Below, piece by piece: positions 8,161-16,620 of a stretch of DNA of 64,000 nt; positions within the stretch are counted from its first letter, which is position 1, and every line of letters begins with the position of its first letter. The notes under the pieces were generated by a model. The model did not search any database and was not told the origin of the DNA. It saw only the letters and a list, made by a program, of their open reading frames with translations. Origin of the DNA: Pontibacter akesuensis (GTDB lineage Bacteria; Bacteroidota; Bacteroidia; Cytophagales; Hymenobacteraceae); NCBI RefSeq assembly GCF_001611675.1, contig NZ_CP014766.1, positions 2,356,001 to 2,420,000 of the forward strand. Reading direction: 5' to 3'. The translations under genes and the position numbers were made by a program.

Positions 8161-8658
8161 TTACCAAGTGTCCTGTGTTTTCATGATGGTTTCAATGAGC
8201 TCACGCACTGCGCCTCTGCCCCCTTTTTTAGTGGAGGTGAAGGTGGAAATCTCCCTGATGTCGTCTGCCGCGTCGGCCGGGCAGGCGCGCAGTCCGCACC
8301 GCTGCATCACCTCAAAGTCAGGCATGTCATCGCCCATGTAGGCTACCGTGCCCGGGTGCACGCCCTGCATGTAGAGGTAGTTTTCAAGCGTATCCACCTT
8401 GTCTTCTATGCCCAGGAAAATATCCTCAATTCCCAGCTGCTCCAGGCGCTTCCGCACCCCAGGCTCGTTTTTGCCGGAAATAATAGCTACCCGGTAGCCC
8501 TGGCTTAGGGCATGTTTGATGGCAAAACCATCCTTGATGTTGAAGGCGCGCACCTGCTCTCCGTCGGCAAAGCAGTACAGCAGGCCATCCGTCAGTACGC
8601 CGTCTACATCAAAAACAAAAGTGTTGATGCGGGTAAGGTCTGTTTGGGTAATGGACAT
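8161..8658 (-). CDS. KdsC-like HAD-IIIA phosphatase
   Basis: The protein is a small HAD phosphatase without a cap domain, like KdsC, which dephosphorylates KDO-8-phosphate for lipopolysaccharide. Motif I DVDGVLTDG starts at residue 17, motif II is VAIISGKNEP, and motif IV is MGDDMPDFEVM. KGGRGAVRELIE near the C-terminus is typical of the KdsC tail that closes on the active site. At 165 residues the length fits. A KdsC role is likely, but no other KDO gene is in the window. Confidence 0.88.
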   Translation of the reverse strand: MSITQTDLTRINTFVFDVDGVLTDGLLYCFADGEQVRAFNIKDGFAIKHALSQGYRVAIISGKNEPGVRKRLEQLGIEDIFLGIEDKVDTLENYLYMQGVHPGTVAYMGDDMPDFEVMQRCGLRACPADAADDIREISTFTSTKKGGRGAVRELIETIMKTQDTW

Positions 8659-8771
8659 AGGTTAGTGATTGGCAATGGGTGAAAAATTAGGCAAAATGTT
8701 CTTATGTAGGACAAATTGTAAACGAGGTGAAATCAAGTAAAACCCTGTTCCGTGTTGAGAGATGCTTTACT

Positions 8772-9317
8772 TTAATCGTCAACGCTCCATTCCCCTGTCT
8801 CCGAGTGGTAGGTATGCTCAACACCGAAGTATGAATAGTAATTGAGCTGGTATTCAGCGGGCTTATGAAGGCTGTACTGGAAATCCTGCTGCAGTACACC
8901 GAAGGCAGTAGGCGGCACTTTATACACATTATGACTTGTCAAAGCTTCCAGATCTGGAGGATAATATCCTTTATCTGCTTTATACTCTTCCAGTTCGCTG
9001 ATAATTTCTTCTGCTCTGTAGTCGGTAACATGACTCTGAATTTTAGAGAAAACGAAAAAGCAGACTATCGACAAAAATGTCAGTAGACCTACAAGGTAGA
9101 ACCACCGACTTTCGAAAGTTTTCTTTGTTGCATGAAATAGGTCCAATATCACACCAACCACTACGGCTGAAATAAGGATCAGAAAGGCACCAGCCATTCC
9201 AAATGGAATGAGTCCGTAGGAAGTATGTAAAAGCCACAAACTCATTGCAGCCATATAAAGGCCACAGAAGGTGAGCAATCTTTTTTTACTCCGGTAAGCT
9301 TTGCTGTATACTGCCAT
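8772..9317 (-). CDS. Membrane protein with pilin-like periplasmic tail
   Basis: The gene is not recognised by name. The 181-residue product has a basic N-terminus, then three hydrophobic segments at about residues 13-30, 37-58 and 72-90. The soluble C-terminus begins with RAEEIISELEEYKADKGYYPPDLEAL. That pattern resembles the mature part of type II secretion and type IV pilin-like proteins, where an alpha helix leads into a KGxYPxxLxxL turn. It stands between the KdsC-like gene and iscX with no evident operon partner. Confidence 0.6.
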   Translation of the reverse strand: MAVYSKAYRSKKRLLTFCGLYMAAMSLWLLHTSYGLIPFGMAGAFLILISAVVVGVILDLFHATKKTFESRWFYLVGLLTFLSIVCFFVFSKIQSHVTDYRAEEIISELEEYKADKGYYPPDLEALTSHNVYKVPPTAFGVLQQDFQYSLHKPAEYQLNYYSYFGVEHTYHSETGEWSVDD

Positions 9318-9369
9318 GTTAGTTTGCTTCAGGTAAGTATTAGGTCTGGTCTCCCCATTATAAAACAGG

Positions 9370-9397
9370 AAAGGCTCCTTCCTGCGAAAGAGCCTTT
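9370..9397 (-). terminator. Terminator after iscX
   Basis: AAAGGCTC and GAGCCTTT form an eight-pair stem; a short T-containing stretch follows on the minus strand. Confidence 0.65.
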
Positions 9398-9434
9398 AAA
9401 AGTATAGATTTTTCCTGATTTATACCTGCGAAAT

Positions 9435-9671
9435 CTAGTCCTGGTTATCGCGCCATTCGTAAACCCAGGCTGCCTGGATCTGCTCCAGGTGGCCTTCTGT
9501 GGCCTGCTCGCGCGTGCCTTCAAAATTAGGCAGCGAAAGAATCCAGTCCAGCAATTCAGTAAAGCGGATGCGGTAAATCTTTGATTCTGTGAAGTCATCG
9601 CCAAACTTCTCGTAAAGCGCCATGGCAATGTCCTCGTGATCGCTCCAGTGTATCGGTGGCTCGTAGCTCAT
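9435..9671 (-). CDS. iscX: Fe-S assembly protein IscX
   Basis: IscX is a small acidic helical protein that binds IscS and tunes iron delivery to Fe-S assembly. The 78-residue product has the family pattern IHWSDHEDIAMALYEKFGDD...TELLDWILSLPNFEG...ILEQIQAAWVYEW. It lies 139 bases after the ISC-type ferredoxin, the same pair that closes the isc operon in proteobacteria, though no iscS, iscU or hscA is visible here. Confidence 0.9.
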   Translation of the reverse strand: MSYEPPIHWSDHEDIAMALYEKFGDDFTESKIYRIRFTELLDWILSLPNFEGTREQATEGHLEQIQAAWVYEWRDNQD

Positions 9672-9810
9672 ATTTTTCAGTTATCAGTTAACAATTATCA
9701 TTTGTCATCTCCTTTGTACCAAGTATACCTGCTACCTACTTATACTTTGGAAGTATGCAGCTTGCACAATGCATTAGAACTGGCAGTAGGTAAATGAAGA
9801 GGAGAGTCGG

Positions 9811-10140
9811 TTAGTGGCCCAGGAAATCCTGCTCCGGAATCGTTATCACCACGTCTTCATTGCCCTGCACCACGCACTGGCAGCCCAGGCGGGAGTTGAT
9901 GCGCGGGTCTACGGCGCGGTCAATGTAATCCTCTTCTTTGTCTGAGATCTCAGGCAGGTCGTCCATGCCGGCCTCCACATATACGTGGCAGGTGCTGCAA
10001 CCGCAAACACCGCCGCAGTTGTGCTGTAGCTTAATGGCGTTGTTTAGCGCCACATCCAGCACCGACTCACCTTCCACGGCCGGGTGTGTCTGGTCTGGGG
10101 AGCCATCGGCAAACTTAAATGTTATATTTACTACTTTCAT
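9811..10140 (-). CDS. fdx: ISC-type [2Fe-2S] ferredoxin
   Basis: This is an adrenodoxin-like ferredoxin that supplies electrons for Fe-S cluster assembly. The cluster ligands are Cys42, Cys48 and Cys51 in CGGVCGCSTC, with the fourth at Cys88 or Cys90 in RLGCQC. The acidic AGMDDLPEISDKEEDYID segment is the usual partner-docking helix. It is 109 residues long and followed by iscX. Confidence 0.95.
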   Translation of the reverse strand: MKVVNITFKFADGSPDQTHPAVEGESVLDVALNNAIKLQHNCGGVCGCSTCHVYVEAGMDDLPEISDKEEDYIDRAVDPRINSRLGCQCVVQGNEDVVITIPEQDFLGH

Positions 10141-10241
10141 GTCTTTCTCAATTTGAGGCGCAATTTACAAAGCATGCCCCCCGAATCAAAGTATACGGGC
10201 GCTTATGCTCTTGCAGTTAAACTACTTTGCAGGCGAATTGG

Positions 10242-11018
10242 TTAAGCCTGGTTGCCGGAATCCTGGATACTCTGCGTAAGTAGCCGGTACAGGTCCTGCC
10301 ACCTGGGCTGTTGCTGCAGCATGTGCAGGTGTGCCTGTATCACGTTGTCGTCGTGGCGTATGGCGGGGCCGGTTTGCACTGTAAAGGGGTGCTGCTGCAT
10401 GGCCTTGGCAATTGTCTCCTGAAGCAGAGGCCTTAGCAGTGCAATGGGCAAGCCGGCTTGCTCTAGCAGTTGCTGGCTGATGCCGAGCAGGTGATTCGTG
10501 AAGTTGCAGGCAAACACGGCGGCCAGGTGCAGCTGCTTTCTGGCTTCAGAATCCACCGTTTCCACTGTTTTGCTTATACTTTGCGCAAGTGCTTGCAAAC
10601 TTTCTAGCGCTTCGGCATCCTTAGCCTCCAGTAGCAGCGGTACCTGCGCAAAATCCACCGCCTTTGCTTTGCTGAACGTTTGGAGCGGATAGAACACGCC
10701 TGCTTTTGCGCCTGCAACAGCGGCAAGTATAGCTAACGGCTGTGAACCGGAAGTATGGGCCACCACGGTGCCTGATTTCACCTTTATTTCAGCGGCTACA
10801 GCGGCGAGTGCGGCATCGGGCACGGCAATCAACACCACCTCTGCTACTTCCTCTCGCAGATCAAGCGAGACAATGGCTGCCGCCGCTACTTTGCCGGCTA
10901 ATGCATCCCGCTGGGCGGCGTTACGGCTGTAGATGGCTGTTATAGTATGGCCTGCTGCATGCAGGGCCTGCGCCAGGTGCCACGCCACGTTTCCGGCTCC
11001 GATAAAGGTTATGTTCAT
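10242..11018 (-). CDS. Rossmann-fold DUF2520 oxidoreductase-like protein
   Basis: The N-terminal Rossmann fold carries the dinucleotide-binding loop GAGNVAWHLA at about residues 7-16, and the C-terminal DUF2520 helical domain contains the Q-L-H-LAAVFACNFTNHLL signature. The family is related to pyrroline-5-carboxylate and F420-dependent reductases, but the substrate is unknown. The ATG overlaps the stop of the upstream glycosyltransferase by four bases, so the two are translated together. Confidence 0.85.
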   Translation of the reverse strand: MNITFIGAGNVAWHLAQALHAAGHTITAIYSRNAAQRDALAGKVAAAAIVSLDLREEVAEVVLIAVPDAALAAVAAEIKVKSGTVVAHTSGSQPLAILAAVAGAKAGVFYPLQTFSKAKAVDFAQVPLLLEAKDAEALESLQALAQSISKTVETVDSEARKQLHLAAVFACNFTNHLLGISQQLLEQAGLPIALLRPLLQETIAKAMQQHPFTVQTGPAIRHDDNVIQAHLHMLQQQPRWQDLYRLLTQSIQDSGNQA

Positions 11019-12229
11019 CTTTGTCTGGGGTGTAAGCTGCTGATGTTTTTGTAGAGGCTGTATAACTGCGGCATAACGGCCTGAGACGAGAAGCGGCTCA
11101 TAAAGTCCTGCCTGATCTGGCGGCTATCATACTTGCCGATGTTGTTAATCAGGTATAACATAGCTTTTGACAGCGCTTCAGGATTATTTTTTTCCACCGC
11201 TACCCCATTTGTTTCATTAACGGTTTCTTCCGGAGCGCCGCATTTAGTAGCGATGATAGGTTTACCGCAGGCGATTGCTTCCAGAAACACATTGCCAAGC
11301 GCCTCATATTGGCTGGCTAGTACAAAGGCATCACAGTTTTGATATTGGTGTAAGGCCTCTTCTCTGTTTATTTCCCCAAGCCAGCTTACTTTGTCTAAAA
11401 TTCCTGCATCTGCAGTTAGCTGTCTATAGGTTTCCAAATATTCTCCCGTACCGCCGATAGTTAAGCTTGCGCTTTCATACTCAGACACCACTAATTTGAA
11501 AGCGGCTAACAAAGTGTCAAACCCCTTCTTTGGATGGATGTACCCAAGCGAGAAAAACCGGAAAGCCCTACTATCAGACTTCAAACTGCATTTAAAAAAG
11601 TCTTCTTCTACAAAATTAGGGATAACTGTTACGCGGCTGATGCCTTGTGCCTGCATCCGCTGCTTCTGGAAATGACTTTCTGCTATATTTTGCGCTGAGG
11701 AATCATACGCGAGCTTAAGGGCGGGTTTCAACTTCCCATCTTTGCCAACAGAATACTTATCGGGGAAGGGGCCGGTGTGTTCCGTTATACAGAAGGGGAT
11801 TCCTGTTTCGTCACTCAACCTTTTTGCTATTATTCCAGCAGGCCTTGCTGTTTGCGCATGTATCAGATCAACAGGCCCAAAATCGGCTTCAAAAGCTTTA
11901 AGATTTGATAAATTGGCTTTTACAACACCTTCGAGGTTGCCTTGAGCTATGTGCTGTGTCCAGGTAAAGGTAGGATGGTAGTACACTGCATGGTTTTGCC
12001 GTAGCGTCTCTTTTTGCGGATGGATGGTGGCCGCAAAAAGCTTCTTTAAGTTATGCAGGTGGTCCTTTGCCTGTAGTGCCAGATCCGACCGGTTCTGCCC
12101 CCAGTTGCTTACTCCAATGTTGATGTCTGTGTAGCGGGAGCTAAGCTGCTGCAACTGCTTTACCAGAAAAGATCCACTTACCGGGAAGTCAACAGAGGGA
12201 TACCAGGATGGAATAATGAAGATGTTCAT
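11015..12229 (-). CDS. GT-B glycosyltransferase (GT4-like)
   Basis: This 404-residue protein has the retaining GT-B layout of family 4. The N-terminal domain begins MNIFIIPSWYPS, as in many sugar-nucleotide-dependent glycosyltransferases. The C-terminal domain carries LGYIHPKKGFDTLLAAFKLV and the donor-binding ALGNVFLEAIACGKPIIATKCGA with the EX7E glutamates. The acceptor is unknown; surface glycan is the usual guess. It is separated from ccmF by a terminator and leads into the DUF2520 gene. Confidence 0.9.
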   Translation of the reverse strand: MNIFIIPSWYPSVDFPVSGSFLVKQLQQLSSRYTDINIGVSNWGQNRSDLALQAKDHLHNLKKLFAATIHPQKETLRQNHAVYYHPTFTWTQHIAQGNLEGVVKANLSNLKAFEADFGPVDLIHAQTARPAGIIAKRLSDETGIPFCITEHTGPFPDKYSVGKDGKLKPALKLAYDSSAQNIAESHFQKQRMQAQGISRVTVIPNFVEEDFFKCSLKSDSRAFRFFSLGYIHPKKGFDTLLAAFKLVVSEYESASLTIGGTGEYLETYRQLTADAGILDKVSWLGEINREEALHQYQNCDAFVLASQYEALGNVFLEAIACGKPIIATKCGAPEETVNETNGVAVEKNNPEALSKAMLYLINNIGKYDSRQIRQDFMSRFSSQAVMPQLYSLYKNISSLHPRQR

Positions 12230-12250
12230 GCCTCACCGCGCTTAAAACAG

Positions 12251-12275
12251 AAAAGGCAGGATAAACCTGCCTTTT
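12251..12275 (-). terminator. Terminator after ccmF
   Basis: AAAAGGCAGG and CCTGCCTTTT (12251-12260 and 12266-12275) form a ten-pair stem with a five-base loop, ending the ccm transcript. Confidence 0.8.
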
Positions 12276-12295
12276 CAAATATAGGGAAATCTTGC

Positions 12296-14884
12296 TTATG
12301 CTACCTGTGCTTTTCGGGCTTGCTTTGGTTTGGCTGCTCGTGGGCTGCCACCTTCGTCCTTGCGGCGCACGATGGCCATCACGAAACCGATTGACATCAC
12401 AATGGTACCAATCCAGAGGATGCTTACGAAAGGCTTCTCCATTGCTTTCAGGATAATCCAGTCCTTCTGCGTGGCATTCACCCCAATGGTGAATTTATCG
12501 TTCTCGGTGTCGATGTTCATAAACGTGAGGCGCAGGCCAAGGTCGGCAACTTCCTCAGGCACGCGGCCCATCATCTGGTCTTTGATCATCAGCACCGGGT
12601 GGGCGTGGTAGTTCTTGGTCTCACCCAGAATCTTCATGTCTGCCTGCACAGCAATGTCGCCGGGAGCCAGTTTAACGCCTGGTACCTGCTTTATCTGCTC
12701 GATGCCGTTGAAGATCGCTACATAGTCATTCAAAATAATCGTGTCGCCGGCGCTAAGCACATACTCCTTCAGCTCACCCCACTCTTTCTCTTCCGGTGCA
12801 AGTCCTGATACGTGCGTGTACAGGTCCATGCTTACAGAGTGCTTGATGTCGGGAGACGCCAGCAGACCCATGTTCTCGTTTACCTGCGCGCGTGGGTAAA
12901 GTGTAAAGGCCTTACCCGTTTCGCGTTCTTTATACTTAACCTCGTAGTAGGTGTTCTCCGGAGACAGCAGTTCCAGCGTATCGCCTGTGTCGAAGTATAC
13001 TTTCTCGTTCGCCACGATTTGCCCACGCGCAATGGCCTTGTACGGGTCAGCAGTCAGGAACAGCAGCTCGCGGTCTACGTAGCCCGGCACACCGATTACT
13101 TCCTGGAACTGGCCATGGTAGCTAACGGTATACTTGTCCATTTGCACAGGGGCATTGCGCCACAGCAGCACGTTGTCACGGTTCAGTTCGTCAGGGAATT
13201 CGCGGGAGTACACCATGCCCGATGTGTTTTCGGAGATGATGTTGGAGTAGCCCGAAGAGAACAGGATACCCAGCAGCATCATAGCGATACCGATGTGCGC
13301 CACGGCACCACCGGAAAGCGATACTTTTTTATGGATCAGGTTGAGGATAATGCTTAGGTTAGCGAAGATCGAGAACAGGCCAGCCACCAGCAGGGTTATG
13401 TAAGCCGGGTTGTCAATAGTATCGTTCAGCACGCCCAGCTTCGACAACACGATGATCAAGCTGGCGAACAGCAAGGTCAGCATGGCAGGCAAAGTCAGTG
13501 CATCAGCAAAGCTTTCCTTCTCGCCTTTGCGCCACCATAGCAGCTGCGCCACTCCTGAAAGTATGGCAATCGCTACGCCGCCCCACAACTGGAACTTCGT
13601 GTAGTGTTCAATCTGGTCGGCTGGCAGAGCCGCGTTAGACTCGATGCCAATAAAGCCAAGGAAGGAGTTGTAAACTGGGATAGACGTTGTAAACAACACC
13701 TGGAAAGCTGCCAGACATAGTACGATTGCGCCGATAAACACCCAAAACTCACCGTTGTAGGTAGAAAGCTCTTTCTCTGTTGTCGGAATAAACTTCCAGC
13801 GGTACACCAGCAGGCCAATGGCCAGCACGGCAAACACAGCCAGGTAAGCGAACAGCTGCCCGGACAAGCCAAGGTCGGTGAACGAGTGCACGGAGGCATT
13901 ACCCAGGATACCGCTTCGGGTCAGGAACGTAGCGTAAAGAATCAGCAGGAATGAGGCAATTACCAGAATGTACGTTGCCTTAAGCCCGGACTTGCCACGG
14001 CGGTAAGCGATCATCGTATGGATGCCGCCCACCAGGATCAGCCACGGAATGTATACCGCATTTTCCACTGGGTCCCAGTTCCAGTAGCCACCAAAGTTAA
14101 GCGTCTCATAGGCCCAGTAAGCACCCATAATAATACCGATGCCCAGCACTACCGCAGCGAAATGCGCCCACGGCAAAGCAGGCTTTACCCACTCAGTAAA
14201 CTTGCCTTTCCAGAGGCCGGCCATCGCGAAAGCAAACGGAACCAGCGTGGCGGCAAAACCCAGGAACAGGGTTGGCGGGTGAATCACCATCCAATAATTC
14301 TGGAGCAGTGGGTTCAGGCCGGTACCGTCAGTTGGCACGAAGTTCGGGTCCATGGCGAACACAGGAGCCTCAGGCATGAAGTCGCGCATCAAAATAAAAG
14401 GAGAGGAGCCGATTTTTACATCACCGATCACCACACCTAGAATCATGGATGTCAGGAAGAGCTGCACAAAGGAGAACATTGCCATCACAGGCGCCTCCCA
14501 TACTTTGTTTTTCTTGTAGGAGTTGATGAGCACGAAGCCCAGCAGTACATGCCAGAATATCCAGAGCAGGAACGAACCCTCCTGACCTTCCCAGAAACAG
14601 GAGATCATGTAATACACCGGCAGGTGATTAGAGGAGTGGCTCCAGGCGTAATAGTACTCGTAGCGGTGCTCGTAAATGATGTTGAACAGCGAGAAGATGA
14701 TCATCATCACGGCGGCTCCGTGCACGTAAAAAGCACCGCGTGCCAGGTTGCGCCAGCTATTGTCGCCGGACAGCTCCACCTTGGAACGGGATGCCATAAA
14801 ATAAGCGTAGGAGGACACCACGGCTGCTACAAAAGCCACAATCACACTTGTATGGCCAATATCCCCGATGAGCGTATTAATCAT
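12296..14884 (-). CDS. ccmF: Cytochrome c heme lyase CcmF
   Basis: CcmF ligates heme to apocytochrome c at the inner membrane in the system I pathway. The 862-residue protein has many membrane helices and the tryptophan-rich heme-handling motif GGYWNWDPVENA, which is well conserved. YYMISCFWEGQEGSFLLWIFWH is the other CcmF signature near the N-terminus. A large periplasmic domain fills the last third. It is last in the ccmB-C-D-E-F run. Confidence 0.95.
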   Translation of the reverse strand: MINTLIGDIGHTSVIVAFVAAVVSSYAYFMASRSKVELSGDNSWRNLARGAFYVHGAAVMMIIFSLFNIIYEHRYEYYYAWSHSSNHLPVYYMISCFWEGQEGSFLLWIFWHVLLGFVLINSYKKNKVWEAPVMAMFSFVQLFLTSMILGVVIGDVKIGSSPFILMRDFMPEAPVFAMDPNFVPTDGTGLNPLLQNYWMVIHPPTLFLGFAATLVPFAFAMAGLWKGKFTEWVKPALPWAHFAAVVLGIGIIMGAYWAYETLNFGGYWNWDPVENAVYIPWLILVGGIHTMIAYRRGKSGLKATYILVIASFLLILYATFLTRSGILGNASVHSFTDLGLSGQLFAYLAVFAVLAIGLLVYRWKFIPTTEKELSTYNGEFWVFIGAIVLCLAAFQVLFTTSIPVYNSFLGFIGIESNAALPADQIEHYTKFQLWGGVAIAILSGVAQLLWWRKGEKESFADALTLPAMLTLLFASLIIVLSKLGVLNDTIDNPAYITLLVAGLFSIFANLSIILNLIHKKVSLSGGAVAHIGIAMMLLGILFSSGYSNIISENTSGMVYSREFPDELNRDNVLLWRNAPVQMDKYTVSYHGQFQEVIGVPGYVDRELLFLTADPYKAIARGQIVANEKVYFDTGDTLELLSPENTYYEVKYKERETGKAFTLYPRAQVNENMGLLASPDIKHSVSMDLYTHVSGLAPEEKEWGELKEYVLSAGDTIILNDYVAIFNGIEQIKQVPGVKLAPGDIAVQADMKILGETKNYHAHPVLMIKDQMMGRVPEEVADLGLRLTFMNIDTENDKFTIGVNATQKDWIILKAMEKPFVSILWIGTIVMSIGFVMAIVRRKDEGGSPRAAKPKQARKAQVA

Positions 14885-14984
14885 TGCTGATAGTTAAAAG
14901 TTTAAAGTTATGAGTTATGAGTTGGAGAAGAAAAGGAGCCGAAACGGTAGACGCTGAACTTTCAACTCTAAACTCTAAACTAAT
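14885..14984. repeat. Inverted repeat of the GTTTAAAGTTATGAGTT type
   Basis: AGTTAAAAGTTTAAAGTTATGAGTT on one side and its imperfect complement AACTTTCAACTCTAAACTCTAAACT on the other fill the ccmE-ccmF gap. It resembles in style the inverted repeat at 44005-44085. Confidence 0.5.
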
Positions 14985-15410
14985 TTAAAGGCTTGCTGTA
15001 TTTTGCTGTACTTCCTTCTCCACATACTTGGATGGGCACTTAAGGAGGATTTTATCGGCTACAAAAACGTTCTTCTGCATGCTGCCCGTAATTACCACCT
15101 GCTCCGAGCGCTCAAAGTCCTGCGGCTTTGGGTTGAAGTATACTACCTGCTGCTCTACCCGGTTGGTATCCACCAGCGTGAAGGTAAAGTAGTTCGGATC
15201 TATCAGCGGGTCGTACTGCATACCCACAATGTGGCCCTGCGAGTCTTTCTTCAGACGGCCCACCACGTGTACTTTTGTGTCGTTGCCTTCTTCGGCAAGC
15301 TCCATGGCCTCCCCAAACGAAACATAGGTGCTGGCATCGCCTACGGAAGACATAATGATCACAATAGCCACAGCGATGACTAAAATCCCGATGATGTGTG
15401 TCTTTTTCAT
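14985..15410 (-). CDS. ccmE: Cytochrome c maturation protein CcmE, CxxxY type
   Basis: CcmE is a periplasmic heme chaperone that holds heme covalently before CcmF. The protein has an N-terminal membrane anchor (about residues 5-22) and the OB-fold core FGEAMELAEEGNDTKVHVVGRLKKDSQG. The heme site reads KCPSKY: cysteine stands where the usual histidine of HxxxY sits, with the tyrosine kept four residues on. CxxxY forms of CcmE are known from Desulfovibrio and archaea. The 141-residue length is normal. It lies between ccmD and ccmF. Confidence 0.9.
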   Translation of the reverse strand: MKKTHIIGILVIAVAIVIIMSSVGDASTYVSFGEAMELAEEGNDTKVHVVGRLKKDSQGHIVGMQYDPLIDPNYFTFTLVDTNRVEQQVVYFNPKPQDFERSEQVVITGSMQKNVFVADKILLKCPSKYVEKEVQQNTASL

Positions 15411-15507
15411 CTTTGGTTAACTTTTTCCTGTTATTCCTGTAGCCTAACACACCAGCGGACAATATAAATCCATGGCAGAAGGCTAATTTCATACTTATGT
15501 TTTGCTG

Positions 15508-15774
15508 CTACTCACGCATCTGTTTTTCCAGTTTGCTCACCTTCCGGTCAAGCGAAACCAGGTAAAGAATCATGCCCACCATAACGGTCAGCAACACAAT
15601 CACCACCACGTAAATTTTGCCGTCGCGGCGCAGCGTGTCGGCCATTTCCACTTCGGCTTGTGGGGCCGATGAGAACTCTACCTCCGTCTGTTCGGGCTGG
15701 GCCTGCACTGGCGCAAGGCCTGCCGTGGTGCCAAGTATAAAGCACCACACGGCCAGTATTCTAAACAGTTTCAT
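15508..15774 (-). CDS. ccmD: CcmD-like small membrane protein
   Basis: This 88-residue protein has a signal-like hydrophobic N-terminus (to about residue 25), a short acidic linker, then a membrane helix (IYVVVIVLLTVMVGMILYLVSL) and a charged tail DRKVSKLEKQMRE. CcmD helps release holo-CcmE from the CcmABC complex. Proteobacterial CcmD lacks the first hydrophobic segment, so the call rests on the second helix with its basic tail and on position; it overlaps the end of ccmC by 14 bases. Confidence 0.75.
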   Translation of the reverse strand: MKLFRILAVWCFILGTTAGLAPVQAQPEQTEVEFSSAPQAEVEMADTLRRDGKIYVVVIVLLTVMVGMILYLVSLDRKVSKLEKQMRE

Positions 15775-16426
15775 ATAAGCGTTGTCTGATTAATTCCAAT
15801 CTTGATTTCACGTTCACGATCCAGATGCCGAGCAGTGTCCAGCCCAGCACGGCCGGGTAAAACACCAGGCGCAGACTGCTATCCATGTCGTAGGCGTTAA
15901 AGCCAGGGTTGCCGCCGTTGCCGGGGTGCAGCGAATCGGTGAGGCGCGGAAGTATGAACAGCAGCGGAATAAGCGCAGCAAAGGCGAAGATGTTGTACAC
16001 TGCGCTGATGCGGGCACGCTGCTGCTGCTCGTTAAAGGAACTGCGCAGCACCAGGTACGCGAAGTAAATCAGCAAACCGATGGCCGAGGCGTTCTGCTTC
16101 GGATCGTTGCTCCAGTACTCGCCCCACGTAAACTTGGCCCACTCCATACCCGTTACAATGCCCAGCACGCCAAAGAGGATGCCGACTTTCGCTGCCTCGT
16201 AAGCGATCACATCGTTCTTGACGGTAGGGTTGCGCAGGTACTTGATAGAGTAAACAACCGATACCAGCAGGATCAGGATCATGCCAAACCACATGGGCAC
16301 GTGGAAGTATAAATTGCGGATAGTCTCGTTAAGAATAGCCAGCCGCGGCACATCAGAAAGCATACCAGCCACCACGGTAAAAACCAGTAGGAGCACGGCC
16401 AGTATTTTCCACCAATTTTTCTTCAT
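15761..16426 (-). CDS. ccmC: Heme exporter permease CcmC
   Basis: CcmC is the six-helix membrane protein that hands heme to CcmE. The WWD-type motif reads WGEYWSNDPKQNASAIGLLIYFAY; proteobacterial CcmC has WGTWWVWDARLTS here, so the second part is divergent. Conserved histidines are present around NLYFHVPMWF and in DSLHPGN. It is 221 residues long, typical. It is 194 bases downstream of ccmB and overlaps ccmD. Confidence 0.9.
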   Translation of the reverse strand: MKKNWWKILAVLLLVFTVVAGMLSDVPRLAILNETIRNLYFHVPMWFGMILILLVSVVYSIKYLRNPTVKNDVIAYEAAKVGILFGVLGIVTGMEWAKFTWGEYWSNDPKQNASAIGLLIYFAYLVLRSSFNEQQQRARISAVYNIFAFAALIPLLFILPRLTDSLHPGNGGNPGFNAYDMDSSLRLVFYPAVLGWTLLGIWIVNVKSRLELIRQRLYETV

Positions 16427-16620
16427 TTCTTTTTTAGATACTTGATATTAGAGGTTAGATGTAAGACTCTATTGTTGTTAAGCCTTATCACATCGTGCCC
16501 AATACCTTAACAAAAGTTTATGCGAATTAGCTCTATGTTCTTCAACCATAATTCGAAGCTTTGCAGCCTGACTCTTAAGACTGATTGTCTAGCGTCTAAT
16601 ATCTACCTTCTAGCGTCTCT
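16427..16620. repeat. Short-repeat gap between ccmB and ccmC
   Basis: The gap contains relatives of TTAGATGTAAGACTC and CTAGCGTCTAATATCTA that recur near 45.08 kb and 53.39 kb. No gene is visible. It may separate ccmB from ccmC at the RNA level, though no T-rich terminator is evident. Confidence 0.45.

Noticed and set aside
12812..13357. 181-codon plus-strand frame inside ccmF
   Set aside because: Antisense shadow of a well-conserved membrane protein.
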